A stretch of 64,000 nucleotides of DNA from Limnohabitans sp. T6-5 (GCF_003063315.1 NZ_NERV01000001.1:248001-312000), one strand, 5' to 3'; counted from the stretch's first letter, positions 30,701 to 38,273 are shown. The notes: generated by a model not told the origin, from the sequence alone. Made by a program: numbers and translations.

Positions 30701-30900
30701 TCGCATCGGGCGCGGGCTCGGCCAGCCAGCGCGCCATTGGCACCGGGGTGATTGGCGGCAGCATCATCGGCACCGCGCTGGCGTTGGTGTTTGTGCCCAT
30801 CTTCTTTGTGGTGGTGCGAACTTTTTTCAAGGGCAGTGAGCGCCAGCGGCAGTTCGATGCCGCGCATGGCCATGACATCGGAGTGGACAGCCATGAATGA
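27745..30900 (+). CDS. acrB: RND multidrug efflux permease (AcrB/MexB, HAE1 family)
   Basis: A 1,051-residue inner-membrane drug/proton antiporter of normal HAE1 length. It has the N-terminal FFIHRPIFAWVIALFI helix, the proton-relay aspartates D407 and D408 in GIVVDDAIVVVEN, the conserved Lys in GLSAKNAILIIEFAKDL and the two large periplasmic loops. Unlike heavy-metal or MdtBC-type pumps it stands as a single permease gene. Substrates are probably hydrophobic compounds, solvents or aromatic acids, but this cannot be read from the sequence. Its last codons overlap the start of the outer-membrane gene by eight bases. Confidence 0.95.
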   Translation: MARFFIHRPIFAWVIALFILVMGAVAITQLPISQYPPVAPPSIVITAGYPGASAQTLEDSVFSVIEREMNGSPGLIYMESVAQANGTGTITVSFEPGTNADLAQVDVQNRLSRAAPRLPAAVTQQGVRVEKARANFLLFTMLSSDNPDFDIIALGDYASRNIVPEIQRLPGIGQAQLFGTERAMRVWIDPAKLSGLNLSAADVNAAIRQQNAQVSSGSIGDLPNITGQSIAATVIVDGQLATVEQFGRIVLRANADGSTVRLKDVARIELGAQTYATSARLNGSPAAGIGVQLSPSGNAMAAAQAVRERMTELEKYFPKGVHWTIPYDSSRFVKISIAQVAETLVEAVILVFLVMFLFLQNFRYTIIPTIVVPVALMGTFALLQVLGFSINVLTMFGMVLVIGIVVDDAIVVVENVERIMSEEGLPPLEATRKAMGQISGAIIGVTVVLIAVFVPLAFFKGSVGNIYRQFSAVMVSSIGFSAFMALSLTPALCATLLKPVEAGHHHAKSGFFGRFNRGFSRTAKNYEGLVARMLPRAARYLFVYAAIIGAVAVMYVRLPTSFLPGEDQGNILVNVQLPPGATQERTLSVMKQVEGFILKQPEVQSMVGVLGFSFSGQGQNAALAFVTLKDWSERSGPEHSAQALAGRAFGALMGIRDAFIFPLSPPPIPELGTASGFTFRLQDRGGKGHDALVAARNQLMGLASQSRVLTQVRPDGLEDAPQLQIDVDRDKANALGVGFDAINTVISTALGSAYINDFPNQGRLQRVVVQADATSRMQPDDILRLNVSNAQGKPVPLSAFATTRWIKGAMQTVRYNGYPAMRIGGSAAPGYSSGAAMAEMENLMKQLPEGFAFEWTGQSREEKLAGSQALVLYGFAILAVFLCLAALYESWSIPLAVILVVPLGVLGVLLATLLRGYANDVYFQVGLITIIGLSAKNAILIIEFAKDLQAQGKTVVEAALTAVHLRFRPILMTSLAFVLGVLPLFIASGAGSASQRAIGTGVIGGSIIGTALALVFVPIFFVVVRTFFKGSERQRQFDAAHGHDIGVDSHE

Positions 30901-32326
30901 CCAGAGATTTTTCAAAGGGTCGCTGTTGCGCCTGACCAGCTTGGCCAGTGCACTGAGCTTGCTCAGCGCCTGCAGCCTGATTCCGACCTACGAGCGCCCT
31001 GCTGCGCCTGTGCCCGCCCAATACCCGGGGGCGTCCGAGGCAGGATCTGAACAACGGCAGGCTGCTGACATTCCTTGGCAAGATTTTTTCAAGGATGCGC
31101 GGCTGCAGCGCCTGATTGCCTTGGCATTGGACAACAACCGCGACCTGCGCATCGCCATGCTCAACATCGAGCAAACGCGCGCCCAGTGGCAACTGCGCCG
31201 TGCCGACGAGCTGCCCACGGTGAACGCGGGCCTCAGTGGCACGCGGGCCACCACCTCATCGGGCAGCATCAGCAGCACCTACACCGCAGGTCTCAGCGTG
31301 AGTCCTCTGACCGCCTTCGAGCTCGATTTCTTTGGCCGTGTGCGTTCACTGAGCCAGGCCGCGCAAGCCCAGTGGCTGGCCAGCCAGGAAGCGCGTCGCG
31401 TGGTACAGATTTCGTTGGTGGCATCAGTGGCCAACACGTATCTCAGCCTGATCGCTGACGATGACTTGTTGCAAGTGGCGCAGAAGGCTGTCGCCACACG
31501 CGAAGAGTCCTTGCGACTGACCCGCCTCCGGTTTGAGCACCAGACCGCATCGCAGCTCGACCTGAGCCAGGCCCAGTCTTTGCTGGAGGGTGCCAAGGTG
31601 GCGCTGGCCCAAGCCAAGCGCCAACGCGCTCAAGATGAAAATGCACTGGCGCTGTTGGTGGGCCAGGCCCTGCCTGCCGATTTGCCTGCCAGCTTGCCCT
31701 TGACGGCACAGGGCCTGCTGGCCGATGTGCCCGCGGGTCTGCCCTCTGATCTACTCATCCGCCGCCCCGATGTGCGCCAGGCTGAGCAGCTGCTGTTGGC
31801 CAACAACGCCAACATCGGCGCAGCGCGAGCGGCTTTCTTTCCACGGGTCACGCTCACGGGCAGCGCGGGTATTGTGGGCAACGACCTCGCACGCTTGTTC
31901 AGCGCCGGTTCCAGCGCCTGGACTTTTGCACCTCAGGCGCTGTTGCCCATCTTTGATGCGGGGCGCAACCAGGCCAACCTCGACGCCGCCAAAGTCGGGC
32001 GTGACATCGCGGTGGCCCAGTACGAAAAAACCATCCAGACCGCGTTCCGGGAAGTGGCTGATGCACTCGCAGCCCGTGCCACGCTGACCGAGCAACTGCG
32101 TGCACAGAAGGCGCAGTTGGCCGCCGAAGAAACTCGCATGGCCTTGGTCGAACTGCGCGAACGCCAGGGGCTGGCCAATGCGTTTGAGGTGCTCGATACT
32201 CGCCGTTCACTGTTTGCGGCACAGCAAGCGGCGCTGCAAACCCAAGCCCAACAACTGCAAAGCCTGGTCAGTGTCTACAAGGTCTTGGGCGGCGGCTGGA
32301 CGGAGCCGACAACACGCATCCAGTGA
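30893..32326 (+). CDS. Outer-membrane efflux lipoprotein (NodT/OprM family)
   Basis: A 477-residue outer-membrane channel. Translation from 30893 gives a lipoprotein signal with lipobox LSAC (C27); the reading frame extends further upstream only inside the pump gene. Typical features follow: two copies of the outer-membrane efflux domain (about residues 75-260 and 285-465), with LIRRPDVRQAEQLLLANNANIGAARAAFFPRV cut across the start of the second, a hallmark of NodT/OprM. It completes the tripartite pump. The gene is followed by about 500 bp of palindromic repeats and then by the convergent hydroaromatic operon. Confidence 0.92.
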   Translation: MNDQRFFKGSLLRLTSLASALSLLSACSLIPTYERPAAPVPAQYPGASEAGSEQRQAADIPWQDFFKDARLQRLIALALDNNRDLRIAMLNIEQTRAQWQLRRADELPTVNAGLSGTRATTSSGSISSTYTAGLSVSPLTAFELDFFGRVRSLSQAAQAQWLASQEARRVVQISLVASVANTYLSLIADDDLLQVAQKAVATREESLRLTRLRFEHQTASQLDLSQAQSLLEGAKVALAQAKRQRAQDENALALLVGQALPADLPASLPLTAQGLLADVPAGLPSDLLIRRPDVRQAEQLLLANNANIGAARAAFFPRVTLTGSAGIVGNDLARLFSAGSSAWTFAPQALLPIFDAGRNQANLDAAKVGRDIAVAQYEKTIQTAFREVADALAARATLTEQLRAQKAQLAAEETRMALVELRERQGLANAFEVLDTRRSLFAAQQAALQTQAQQLQSLVSVYKVLGGGWTEPTTRIQ

Positions 32327-32414
32327 CAGTAAGGCCCAACCCGAATGGACCAAGGTATGGCCGCATTGACAAATGGGCAGTGGCATGTCGCTATCTGCGA
32401 AAGAGTCACGGCAT

Positions 32415-32785
32415 TTGCAGGTCGGCGGTCGAAGACCCCGACGTTGTTGGAACAACCTTGACGCTCGATCAGGCCTGAGCGGAACAGGGACAACGTCGGA
32501 CTCTGCAAGTGCCAACCTACGGGCTCCACCTGTGCCCTTTTTTGCAGGTCGGTGGTCGAAGACCCCGACAAACGCACGCTGAGCGCTGCTGCTTTTGCAG
32601 GTGGTGACGTTGATTCACGAAATGTCGGACTCTTCGAGTACCGACCTACGGGGCCGACTGTGCCCTTTTTTGCCGGTCGGTGGTCGAAGACCCCGACGTT
32701 GTTGGAACAACGTTGACGCTCGATCAGGCGTGAGCGGAGCATTGCCAATGTCCGACTTTTCGAGTACCGACCTGCGGCTTCCCTG
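32415..32785. repeat. Three tandem ~127-bp palindromic intergenic repeats
   Basis: Units start at 32415, 32542 and 32670. Each has a left arm of 26 nt beginning GCAGGTCGG (GCCGGTCGG in unit three) and ending GAAGACCCCGAC, and a right arm ending GTACCGACCTAC or a variant; the arms are inverted copies of each other with a few mismatches. Arms are at 32417-32442/32495-32520, 32544-32569/32624-32649 and 32672-32697/32750-32775. Units one and three share a central block including GTTGTTGGAACAAC and CTCGATCAGG; unit two has a different centre. The array fills the gap between convergent operons. It encodes no protein. Possible roles are terminator, REP-like element or remnant miniature transposon. 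Confidence 0.85.
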
Positions 32786-32825
32786 GCGTTCTGCGCGCTT
32801 TTCAGAGATGGAATGCCCATCGCGC

Positions 32826-33707
32826 TCAAGCGCGTTGTCGCGTCCACTCGGGGAGTGGCGCCGATTTGTGCAGCACGTCCTGATGCAACCAGGTCGCGCT
32901 TTTGCGGGCACGTTCGGCCACTGTTTCCAATGGCAACTGTTGGTAGTCGTCGTTGAACACCTCAAAGCTGTAATCGCCCCGGTAAGCAATGCGGTCCAGG
33001 CGCAGCACCAGATCAGCCAGCTGCTCGCTGTGCACGCCCTCGCCCGGAAACACACGGAAAGTGCGGGCGGTACTCATGCGCTCTTCAAAGGTCGGCGTTT
33101 CCTGCCACATGAAGTCAGACAGCTGCACCAGGAAGATCTTGGACGGGTCGAGCTCTTCGATGGCGTCCAGTGAGGTCTTGGCCGCGAAGATGTGGAACGA
33201 GTCCAGGCCAATGCCCAGATTGGGACAATCGGCACGGCAGACCACGTCCCAGCTGGTGGGGAATTCATTGACCGTGCGGCCCCAGGACAGCGCCTCATAA
33301 GCCACCTTGATGCCCAGGGGCACGGCCAGCATGGCCAGCTTTTTCAGGTCGGCCGCAATTTGATCGAGGTCTTGCGTGGCGTGGCGCGAGGTGGACGAGC
33401 AGGCCAGCAAGACTTTGCTGCCAGTTGCCGCGCACATCTCCAGCATGGCCTTGGCGATGTCGAGCTTGTAGCTGTGCAAGTGGCCGGACAGGCCTTCAAA
33501 ATCGCGCAGCACCTGAAAGCCGGTGGGCCGCATGCCGCTGGCCTGCACCGCCGCCACAGCGGCTTGCACGCCGCCGGGGTGCGTGACCAGATCGCGGGCC
33601 ATCAGCATCACCTGAGAAAAGCCCGCCCCCTTCATGGCGGCCAGCTTGGCCTCCAGGGTGCCTGCCATGGTGATGGTGTCCATCCCGTAGCCGTCGAGCA
33701 AGTTCAT
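32826..33707 (-). CDS. quiC: 3-dehydroshikimate dehydratase-like TIM-barrel protein (QuiC N-terminal half)
   Basis: A 293-residue xylose-isomerase-like TIM barrel. The metal-binding set expected of dehydroshikimate dehydratases is in place: E138 (AYEALSWG), D169 and H172 (GLDSFH), Q195 (VQLSD) and E249 (FEVFND). These enzymes convert 3-dehydroshikimate to protocatechuate. In Pseudomonas QuiC1 this domain is fused to an HPPD-like domain of about 300 residues; here the HPPD-like part is the separate gene just upstream (33718-34593), 10 bp away. The start at 33707 fits the beginning of the barrel. A shikimate dehydrogenase in the same operon supports the assignment. An alternative is a generic sugar isomerase/epimerase. 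Confidence 0.72.
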   Translation of the reverse strand: MNLLDGYGMDTITMAGTLEAKLAAMKGAGFSQVMLMARDLVTHPGGVQAAVAAVQASGMRPTGFQVLRDFEGLSGHLHSYKLDIAKAMLEMCAATGSKVLLACSSTSRHATQDLDQIAADLKKLAMLAVPLGIKVAYEALSWGRTVNEFPTSWDVVCRADCPNLGIGLDSFHIFAAKTSLDAIEELDPSKIFLVQLSDFMWQETPTFEERMSTARTFRVFPGEGVHSEQLADLVLRLDRIAYRGDYSFEVFNDDYQQLPLETVAERARKSATWLHQDVLHKSAPLPEWTRQRA

Positions 33708-33717
33708 ACCGGCATCC

Positions 33718-34593
33718 TCACTTGTGAACGAGTTCAAAGGCGACCGAGCCCAGCGCTGCGCGGGTGAGCGCACCACGGTCTTCGGGGTGCAGTTGGGTCG
33801 ATTCGACGAACTCCACAGCACGCGCCTTGAGTGCGGTCACCGCCTCGGCCACGTTGGGCACGCCAAATCCGATGCGTTGCAGGCACTCGGGGCTGTCGTC
33901 GGCATCCATCCAGAGCTCGGGCTCGATCAGTTGCCACAAGAAGGTGCCACAAGGGCTTTTCATCAGCTTGCCCTTGGGCAAGATGCCAAAGCGCTCTTCA
34001 TCGGGGATGCTGCTGAAGTCGAACATGTGTTCGTAATAGGTCTGCCAGTCGGCACTGCGGGCCGCCCCGATGTACTGCACCACACCAAAATAGCTCATGC
34101 CCGCCAATGCGGGTGGGTTGGGGTCCACGGTGGGGATGGGCTTGAAGTCGATGTCGTAGATCGAGAACTCTTGCCAGCGGTCCACAAAGTAAAAGCGGCT
34201 GCCGCCCGGGCCGTGGATGGCGGGGATGTGCAGCTCCATGGCTTGCGCGTGGCTGCCCACGCTCCAGGCGCCCAGCTCCATGCAGCGGTTGTGCGCTTTG
34301 AGGGCATCCTGCACGCGAAAAGCCACCGCCGAAATCACGGGCTGACCGTCCACCGTGCCGCTCACGCGGGCGTCGTCGGGGCTGGCATTGACCACCAGGT
34401 TCATGGCGCCCTGGCGGTACAAAGTCACTTCTCGCGAGCGGTGGCGCGCCACGGGCCGAAAGCCCATGTTCTCCAGCACCTGGCCCAGCGCCTGAGGGCG
34501 GCTGGTGGCGTACTCGATGAACTCAATGCCCGCGATGCCCAAACGGTTGGGCATGTCGGGGACGGCTTCGCGATCCACTTTGTTCAGGGTCAT
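33718..34593 (-). CDS. HPPD-like VOC protein (QuiC C-terminal half as separate gene)
   Basis: A 291-residue protein with two vicinal-oxygen-chelate repeats (about 18-145 and 165-290) resembling 4-hydroxyphenylpyruvate dioxygenase. It ends in AFELVHK, where E287 matches the iron-binding Glu of HPPD. The two iron-binding histidines seem lost: the first site reads YFGVVQ (Gly for His, about residue 170) and the second QRIGF (R240 for His). It is therefore unlikely to be a working HPPD. Its place directly ahead of the TIM-barrel gene copies, in split and reversed order, the two halves of QuiC1, so it may assist dehydroshikimate conversion. Translation probably starts at 34593 (GGAG ahead); an in-frame ATG lies at 34653. 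Confidence 0.68.
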   Translation of the reverse strand: MTLNKVDREAVPDMPNRLGIAGIEFIEYATSRPQALGQVLENMGFRPVARHRSREVTLYRQGAMNLVVNASPDDARVSGTVDGQPVISAVAFRVQDALKAHNRCMELGAWSVGSHAQAMELHIPAIHGPGGSRFYFVDRWQEFSIYDIDFKPIPTVDPNPPALAGMSYFGVVQYIGAARSADWQTYYEHMFDFSSIPDEERFGILPKGKLMKSPCGTFLWQLIEPELWMDADDSPECLQRIGFGVPNVAEAVTALKARAVEFVESTQLHPEDRGALTRAALGSVAFELVHK

Positions 34594-34697
34594 CAGGACA
34601 CTCCAGTGTTCAGTTGTAGGAGCCCGCCCCGTGGGCGATGGCTTTGCGGGCACTTACCGCGCCCACCGCCCACAGGGTGGGCTCTTGCAGGGGCAGA

Positions 34698-35531
34698 TCA
34701 ATAACTCAGCCTGGCACCATTGCGCAACACTTCTGCGGTGGTGGTGGGCAAGCCAAAATATTCCAGATACGCCGGGATCTGTTCGTACAGCATGTCCGTG
34801 CCCACCTGGGTGCGGCAACCACGTGCTTGCGCAGCGGCCAAGAATGCGGTGGTCTCGGCTTTCATCACCACTTCGCCCACAAAGGTCTCGGGCGTCAGGC
34901 GCGAGACATCCATGGGCAGCGGGTCGCCTTCGTTCATGCCCATGGGCGTGGCATTGACCACCAAGTCGTGATCGGCCGGGTCGTTCGAGCCAGTGCGCAC
35001 ATCGATCTGGGGGTAATGGGTTTTCAGACGCTGAGCCAAGGCTTCGCAACCCGCTGTGTTCACATCGAACAGGCTGATGGCAGCAATGCCTGCGCCCGCC
35101 AAAGAAGCGGCAATCGCACAGCCCACGCCGCCGGTGCCTACCACTAGCACGCGTTGGCCCGACAAGTCAAAGCCTTTGCGCTGCACACCCCGCACAAAGC
35201 CAGCGCCATCAAACATATCGCCCACCAGGCGGCCATCGGCCAGACGCTTGACCGCGTTGCAGGCCCCGGCCACGCGCACGGTGGCGGTCACCTCATCGAG
35301 CAAGCCCACGGTGGAGACCTTGTGCGGCATGGTGATCAAGGCGCCACGGATGTTTTCCAGCTTGAACACCGATTTTAGGAAAGCGGGATAGCTCTCGGGC
35401 TTGCAGCCCATGGGTACCACCACCGCATTGATGCCCGCAGATTCGAAATACGGGTTGTAAATCATCGGCGACTTGAAGGTGTGTGTGGGGTAGCCGATGT
35501 GGGCGATGATTTCGGTGTGGCCGTTGATCAT
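34698..35531 (-). CDS. Shikimate dehydrogenase family protein (AroE/quinate dehydrogenase-like)
   Basis: A 277-residue NAD(P)-dependent dehydrogenase of the AroE family. The catalytic pair K71 (ITMPHK) and D108 (GDMFDG) is present, with the nucleotide loop GTGGVGCA (132-139) and the NATPMGM motif. The usual S-x-S shikimate-binding motif reads THTFKSP, and the Asn of the normal N-T-D motif is Met; the other AroE-like protein in this window (62526-63332) has the same GDMFDG. Both differences suggest a catabolic, divergent AroE rather than the biosynthetic enzyme. Beside the dehydroshikimate dehydratase-like genes it would oxidise shikimate or quinate. A terminator-like hairpin separates it from the binding-protein gene upstream. 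Confidence 0.8.
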   Translation of the reverse strand: MINGHTEIIAHIGYPTHTFKSPMIYNPYFESAGINAVVVPMGCKPESYPAFLKSVFKLENIRGALITMPHKVSTVGLLDEVTATVRVAGACNAVKRLADGRLVGDMFDGAGFVRGVQRKGFDLSGQRVLVVGTGGVGCAIAASLAGAGIAAISLFDVNTAGCEALAQRLKTHYPQIDVRTGSNDPADHDLVVNATPMGMNEGDPLPMDVSRLTPETFVGEVVMKAETTAFLAAAQARGCRTQVGTDMLYEQIPAYLEYFGLPTTTAEVLRNGARLSY

Positions 35532-35555
35532 GGGGTGGGTCAGGGTAGGGGTTAA

Positions 35556-35591
35556 CTCAAAAAGGCTTCACCACACACGCGACGAAGCCTT
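35556..35591 (-). terminator. Intrinsic terminator / attenuator after the TRAP binding-protein gene
   Basis: On the minus strand AAGGCTTC (35591-35584), a 14-nt loop, then GAAGCCTT (35569-35562) runs into a short T-tract and TTGAG. It lies between the binding-protein gene and the shikimate dehydrogenase gene of the same strand. This would let the binding protein be made in excess while part of the transcription continues into the enzyme genes. Confidence 0.7.
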
Positions 35592-35600
35592 GAGGTGCAA

Positions 35601-36632
35601 TTACTTGCCCGACTTCTTGGCAGGTGCGGCGGCAGCCGAACGCACCTTGTCGATTTCAGCTTGCAGTTCCTTGACCAGGTCCTGACCCACGGTCACGCCG
35701 TACTTGGCGGTCACAGGGCGCATCTTGTCGCGCAGCTTGGCCATTTCGGCCTCTGGCAACTGGGTCACTTGCATGCCGTTCTTCTTCAAGTTGTCCGTGA
35801 TGCTGGCTTCCAGCGCACGGGCTTTCTCGCGCTGGAATTTGGCCGACTCGGTCACGGCGTCGGCCACGATTTTCTTCTCGGCAGCCGACAGCTTTTCCCA
35901 GAACTTCTTGCTGATGATGACCGACTGGGGGTTGTACTGGTGACCCGTCAAGACCATGTGCTTTTGCACTTCGTACAACTTGGCGCCGTTGATGGTGGCC
36001 ACAGGATTCTCCTGGCCGTCGACGGCTTTTTGGTCCAGCGCAGCGTACAGTTCAGGGAAAGGCAGCGGCGTGGGGTTGGCACCCAAGGCCTTGACCCAGT
36101 CCACGTTGATCGGGTTGGGGATCACGCGCAGCTTCAGGCCTTCCAGGTCTTCCACCTTGTTGATGGCACGTTTGCTGTTGGTGATGTTGCGAAAACCCAG
36201 TTCGTAGTAGCCCAGGCCGATCAAGCCTTTTTCTTCCAGCTTGGCGTGCAGCTTCTTGCCGAAAGGACCGTCCACCACGGCGTCAGCTTCTTTGCCGGAG
36301 CCGAACATGAAGGGGAAATCAAAGATGGCGAATTCTTTGGCCTGCGCGGCAAAAATGCCAGAGTTCATGGCCGCCATTTCAAGCGAGCCACCCTGAATGG
36401 CTGTCACGTTGGCTTGGTCGCTGCCCAAAGTACCGCCAGGGAACACATTGACCTTGATCTTGCCGCCGGAGTTCTTCTCAACGATCTCCTTGAACTTTTC
36501 CATGCCCAAAACGATCGGGTGGCCCGCTGCGTTCTGGTTCGCGAACTTGATGGTTTTGTCTTGAGCCGATGCCACGCCCACTGCCGCCAAGGCGACGGTG
36601 GCGATCAAGGACTTGATGAACACACGTTTCAT
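35601..36632 (-). CDS. dctP: TRAP transporter substrate-binding protein (DctP family)
   Basis: A 343-residue periplasmic protein with a signal peptide (cleaved after GVASA) and the DctP pattern: IKFANQNAAGHPIVLGMEKF, FPGGTLGSDQA, LKLRVIPNPINVDWVKALGA (the conserved Arg that binds the carboxylate) and DGQENPVATI. It would capture an organic acid, by context shikimate, quinate or a related ring acid. The membrane subunits DctQ and DctM are not in the window, so it must work with a distant permease. GGAG lies 7 nt ahead of the ATG. It is the first gene of the minus-strand hydroaromatic operon, about 280 nt downstream of a likely promoter. Confidence 0.9.
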   Translation of the reverse strand: MKRVFIKSLIATVALAAVGVASAQDKTIKFANQNAAGHPIVLGMEKFKEIVEKNSGGKIKVNVFPGGTLGSDQANVTAIQGGSLEMAAMNSGIFAAQAKEFAIFDFPFMFGSGKEADAVVDGPFGKKLHAKLEEKGLIGLGYYELGFRNITNSKRAINKVEDLEGLKLRVIPNPINVDWVKALGANPTPLPFPELYAALDQKAVDGQENPVATINGAKLYEVQKHMVLTGHQYNPQSVIISKKFWEKLSAAEKKIVADAVTESAKFQREKARALEASITDNLKKNGMQVTQLPEAEMAKLRDKMRPVTAKYGVTVGQDLVKELQAEIDKVRSAAAAPAKKSGK

Positions 36633-36980
36633 GAATTATCTCCAAAGAATAAAGTGAATCGGACGTACGCTTGCCATCAAGAGGCCTGTTGTCTGGCGTA
36701 CCCGGTCAGACAACAAGGACAGGAATCCATAGAAGCAGCGCGACGACGGCTCAAACCAGGTCACGCTGGAGTTCAAGCCATGGCGCAGTCCCCTTGGCCA
36801 AAAATCACCATCCCGGCCAGACAAGCCGCGATGACGCCCTTCAGACCTTTGCAAAACCCGTCCATCAATTTCTGAACCACCCTCTTTTCCTCGATGGTCA
36901 CAGGTATTAATGTACGAACTGGTTAGTTTTTTCAATCCAGGGAGTTACCCGCATTCAAAAGCCCTTGTCTGCTCTAACTG
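36633..36980. other. Intergenic region between TRAP binding-protein and TetR genes
   Basis: About 350 bp without a convincing gene, between two minus-strand genes. It carries the promoter and operator described at 36906-36935. The stretch 36660-36890 contains no repeat or hairpin that I can support; it would be a long untranslated leader of the binding-protein mRNA. Confidence 0.5.
36906..36935 (-). promoter_or_regulatory. Promoter with embedded operator for the dctP operon
   Basis: On the minus strand TTGAAA (36935-36930) is a good -35 box, with ATTAAT (36911-36906, 18-bp spacer) or TACATT (36914-36909, 15-bp spacer) as -10. The spacer contains AACT-AACC-AGTT (36928-36917), a short inverted repeat well placed for a repressor. 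The TetR-family gene just upstream is the obvious candidate to bind it. Confidence 0.45.
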
Positions 36981-37664
36981 TTATACCGAAATGGAATGAC
37001 TGACAAAACGCAAAATCAAATCCACCACATGCTCACGCTTGAGGGTGTTGGCCTTGTCCTCGCTGGCACGGTCTTGAAAGATCAGGCCGAAAGTGTGGCG
37101 GTTGGACACGTTGAAAAACGTGAACGCTGAAATCGCCGAATGAATGTCCACCGGGTCCAACCCGGCCCTGAACACCCCCTGCGCCACCCCCCGGTCGTAC
37201 ACCGCCTGGACGGACTGAATGGCATTGGAGTTGAGCGCCTGAATGCTCTGGCTCTGGCGCAAATAGTCACCACGCTGGATGTTCTCGTTCATCACCAGAC
37301 GGATGAAGTCTTCGTTGTCGCGGTGGTGGTCGTAGGTGAACTCCACCAGCCGTTTTAAAGCTTCGGCCGGGGGCAAATCGTCCAGATGCAAATCCGACTC
37401 GATGGCGCGCATGCGGCGATAAGCCTCTTCAAGCACCGCCAAGTACAAGCCGTCCTTGCTGCCGAAGTAGTAATAGATCATGCGCTTGCTGGTGCGCGTG
37501 GTGGCGGCGATCTCGTCGATGCGGGCACCGGTGAGGCCTTTGTCGGCAAACTCGTGGGTGGCCACAGCCAAAATCTCGGCCATGGTGCGGGCCGGGTCGT
37601 TGGTGCGGCCACTGCCGCTGGGTGCCGCTTGCAGCGCGCCTTCAGAATGTACCGTTTGGTTCAT
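36981..37664 (-). CDS. TetR-family transcriptional regulator
   Basis: A 227-residue regulator. After a disordered N-terminal tail of about 25 residues comes the TetR DNA-binding domain (about 26-75; ARIDEIAATTRTSKRMIYYY contains the recognition helix), followed by an all-helical ligand domain of about 150 residues. Its C-terminal part (HTFGLIFQDRASED) resembles regulators of aromatic and dicarboxylic acid pathways. It lies upstream of the TRAP binding protein and dehydroshikimate genes on the same strand and probably represses them until the substrate is present. A TATACT (37677-37672) lies only 7 nt ahead of the ATG, so the message may be leaderless or start elsewhere. Confidence 0.85.
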   Translation of the reverse strand: MNQTVHSEGALQAAPSGSGRTNDPARTMAEILAVATHEFADKGLTGARIDEIAATTRTSKRMIYYYFGSKDGLYLAVLEEAYRRMRAIESDLHLDDLPPAEALKRLVEFTYDHHRDNEDFIRLVMNENIQRGDYLRQSQSIQALNSNAIQSVQAVYDRGVAQGVFRAGLDPVDIHSAISAFTFFNVSNRHTFGLIFQDRASEDKANTLKREHVVDLILRFVSHSISV

Positions 37665-37708
37665 TTGGGCAAGTATAGACCGCCACCAAGCCGCTGCACC
37701 CTACAGGC

Positions 37709-38221
37709 TTATTCCTCTGCATTGACCTCTTCTTCTGGCAACGCTTTGTCAATTTTTTCCATGTTGTCCAGCAACTTCAAAAAGTAGTGCAGCGTGTGCG
37801 CCATGTCGCCCATCGAGAAGTCCTGCAGCGCCTGCTCGTAATAGGCCTTGATTTTGGGCTGAGCGAGATCCATCCAGATGTGACGACCCGACTCGGTCAT
37901 CACCACCAGGCGCGAGCGTCGATCGCGTCCATCGGTGCTCATTTCGATGTGCCCGTCGCGCGTCATGCGGGTGATCAGGCCTGAGAGGTTTTGTCGGCTG
38001 ACCATGAGGTAGCGCGCCAACTCACCCACCCCCATGCCCTGCGCAGCCTCTGGCCGAGACAAGGCCCCCAGCACAGCCCACTGCTGAGTGGTCAAACCTT
38101 CATCTTGCACTGCTCTGCTGCCTGTTTTGTGCAACATGTTGGCGCATTGATACAGCTTGAAAAATATGCGATTGGCCATTTCCATTCGGGCATCACTCGT
38201 CTTGTTCATAGGGAAAACCAT
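37709..38221 (-). CDS. badR: MarR-family regulator of the cyclohexanecarboxylate genes (BadR-like)
   Basis: A 170-residue winged-helix protein. Recognition helix VSRQNLSGLITRMTRDGHIE and wing DGRDRRSRLV are typical of MarR. It is divergent from badH with 120 bp between. In Rhodopseudomonas palustris the MarR protein BadR represses badHI and aliAB until a CoA ester of the pathway appears, and the same gene set follows here, so the assignment is strong by context. The ATG at 38221 or the one at 38209 (MNKTSDAR) may be the true start; neither has a clear ribosome-binding site. Confidence 0.78.
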   Translation of the reverse strand: MVFPMNKTSDARMEMANRIFFKLYQCANMLHKTGSRAVQDEGLTTQQWAVLGALSRPEAAQGMGVGELARYLMVSRQNLSGLITRMTRDGHIEMSTDGRDRRSRLVVMTESGRHIWMDLAQPKIKAYYEQALQDFSMGDMAHTLHYFLKLLDNMEKIDKALPEEEVNAEE

Positions 38222-38244
38222 AGGTTATTAAATGACAAAAGCGC

Positions 38245-38273
38245 TTGATGGGGAATATCGTAAACCCTAGAAT
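38245..38273 (+). promoter_or_regulatory. badH-badI-aliB-aliA-badK promoter
   Basis: TTGATG (38245-38250), a 17-bp spacer and TAGAAT (38268-38273) form a good sigma-70 promoter. The predicted transcription start, near 38280, falls inside the palindromes described next, which fits repression at the +1 region. The leader to the badH ATG at 38342 is about 60 nt. Confidence 0.6.

Noticed and set aside
32415..32785. Small coding frames across the tandem palindromic repeats
   Set aside because: The frames exist on both strands only because of the repeats, have no start signals and no domain.
37664..37680. Leaderless TetR mRNA from TATACT seven bases ahead of the ATG
   Set aside because: No matching -35 hexamer lies 16-18 bp upstream, so the hexamer may be chance.
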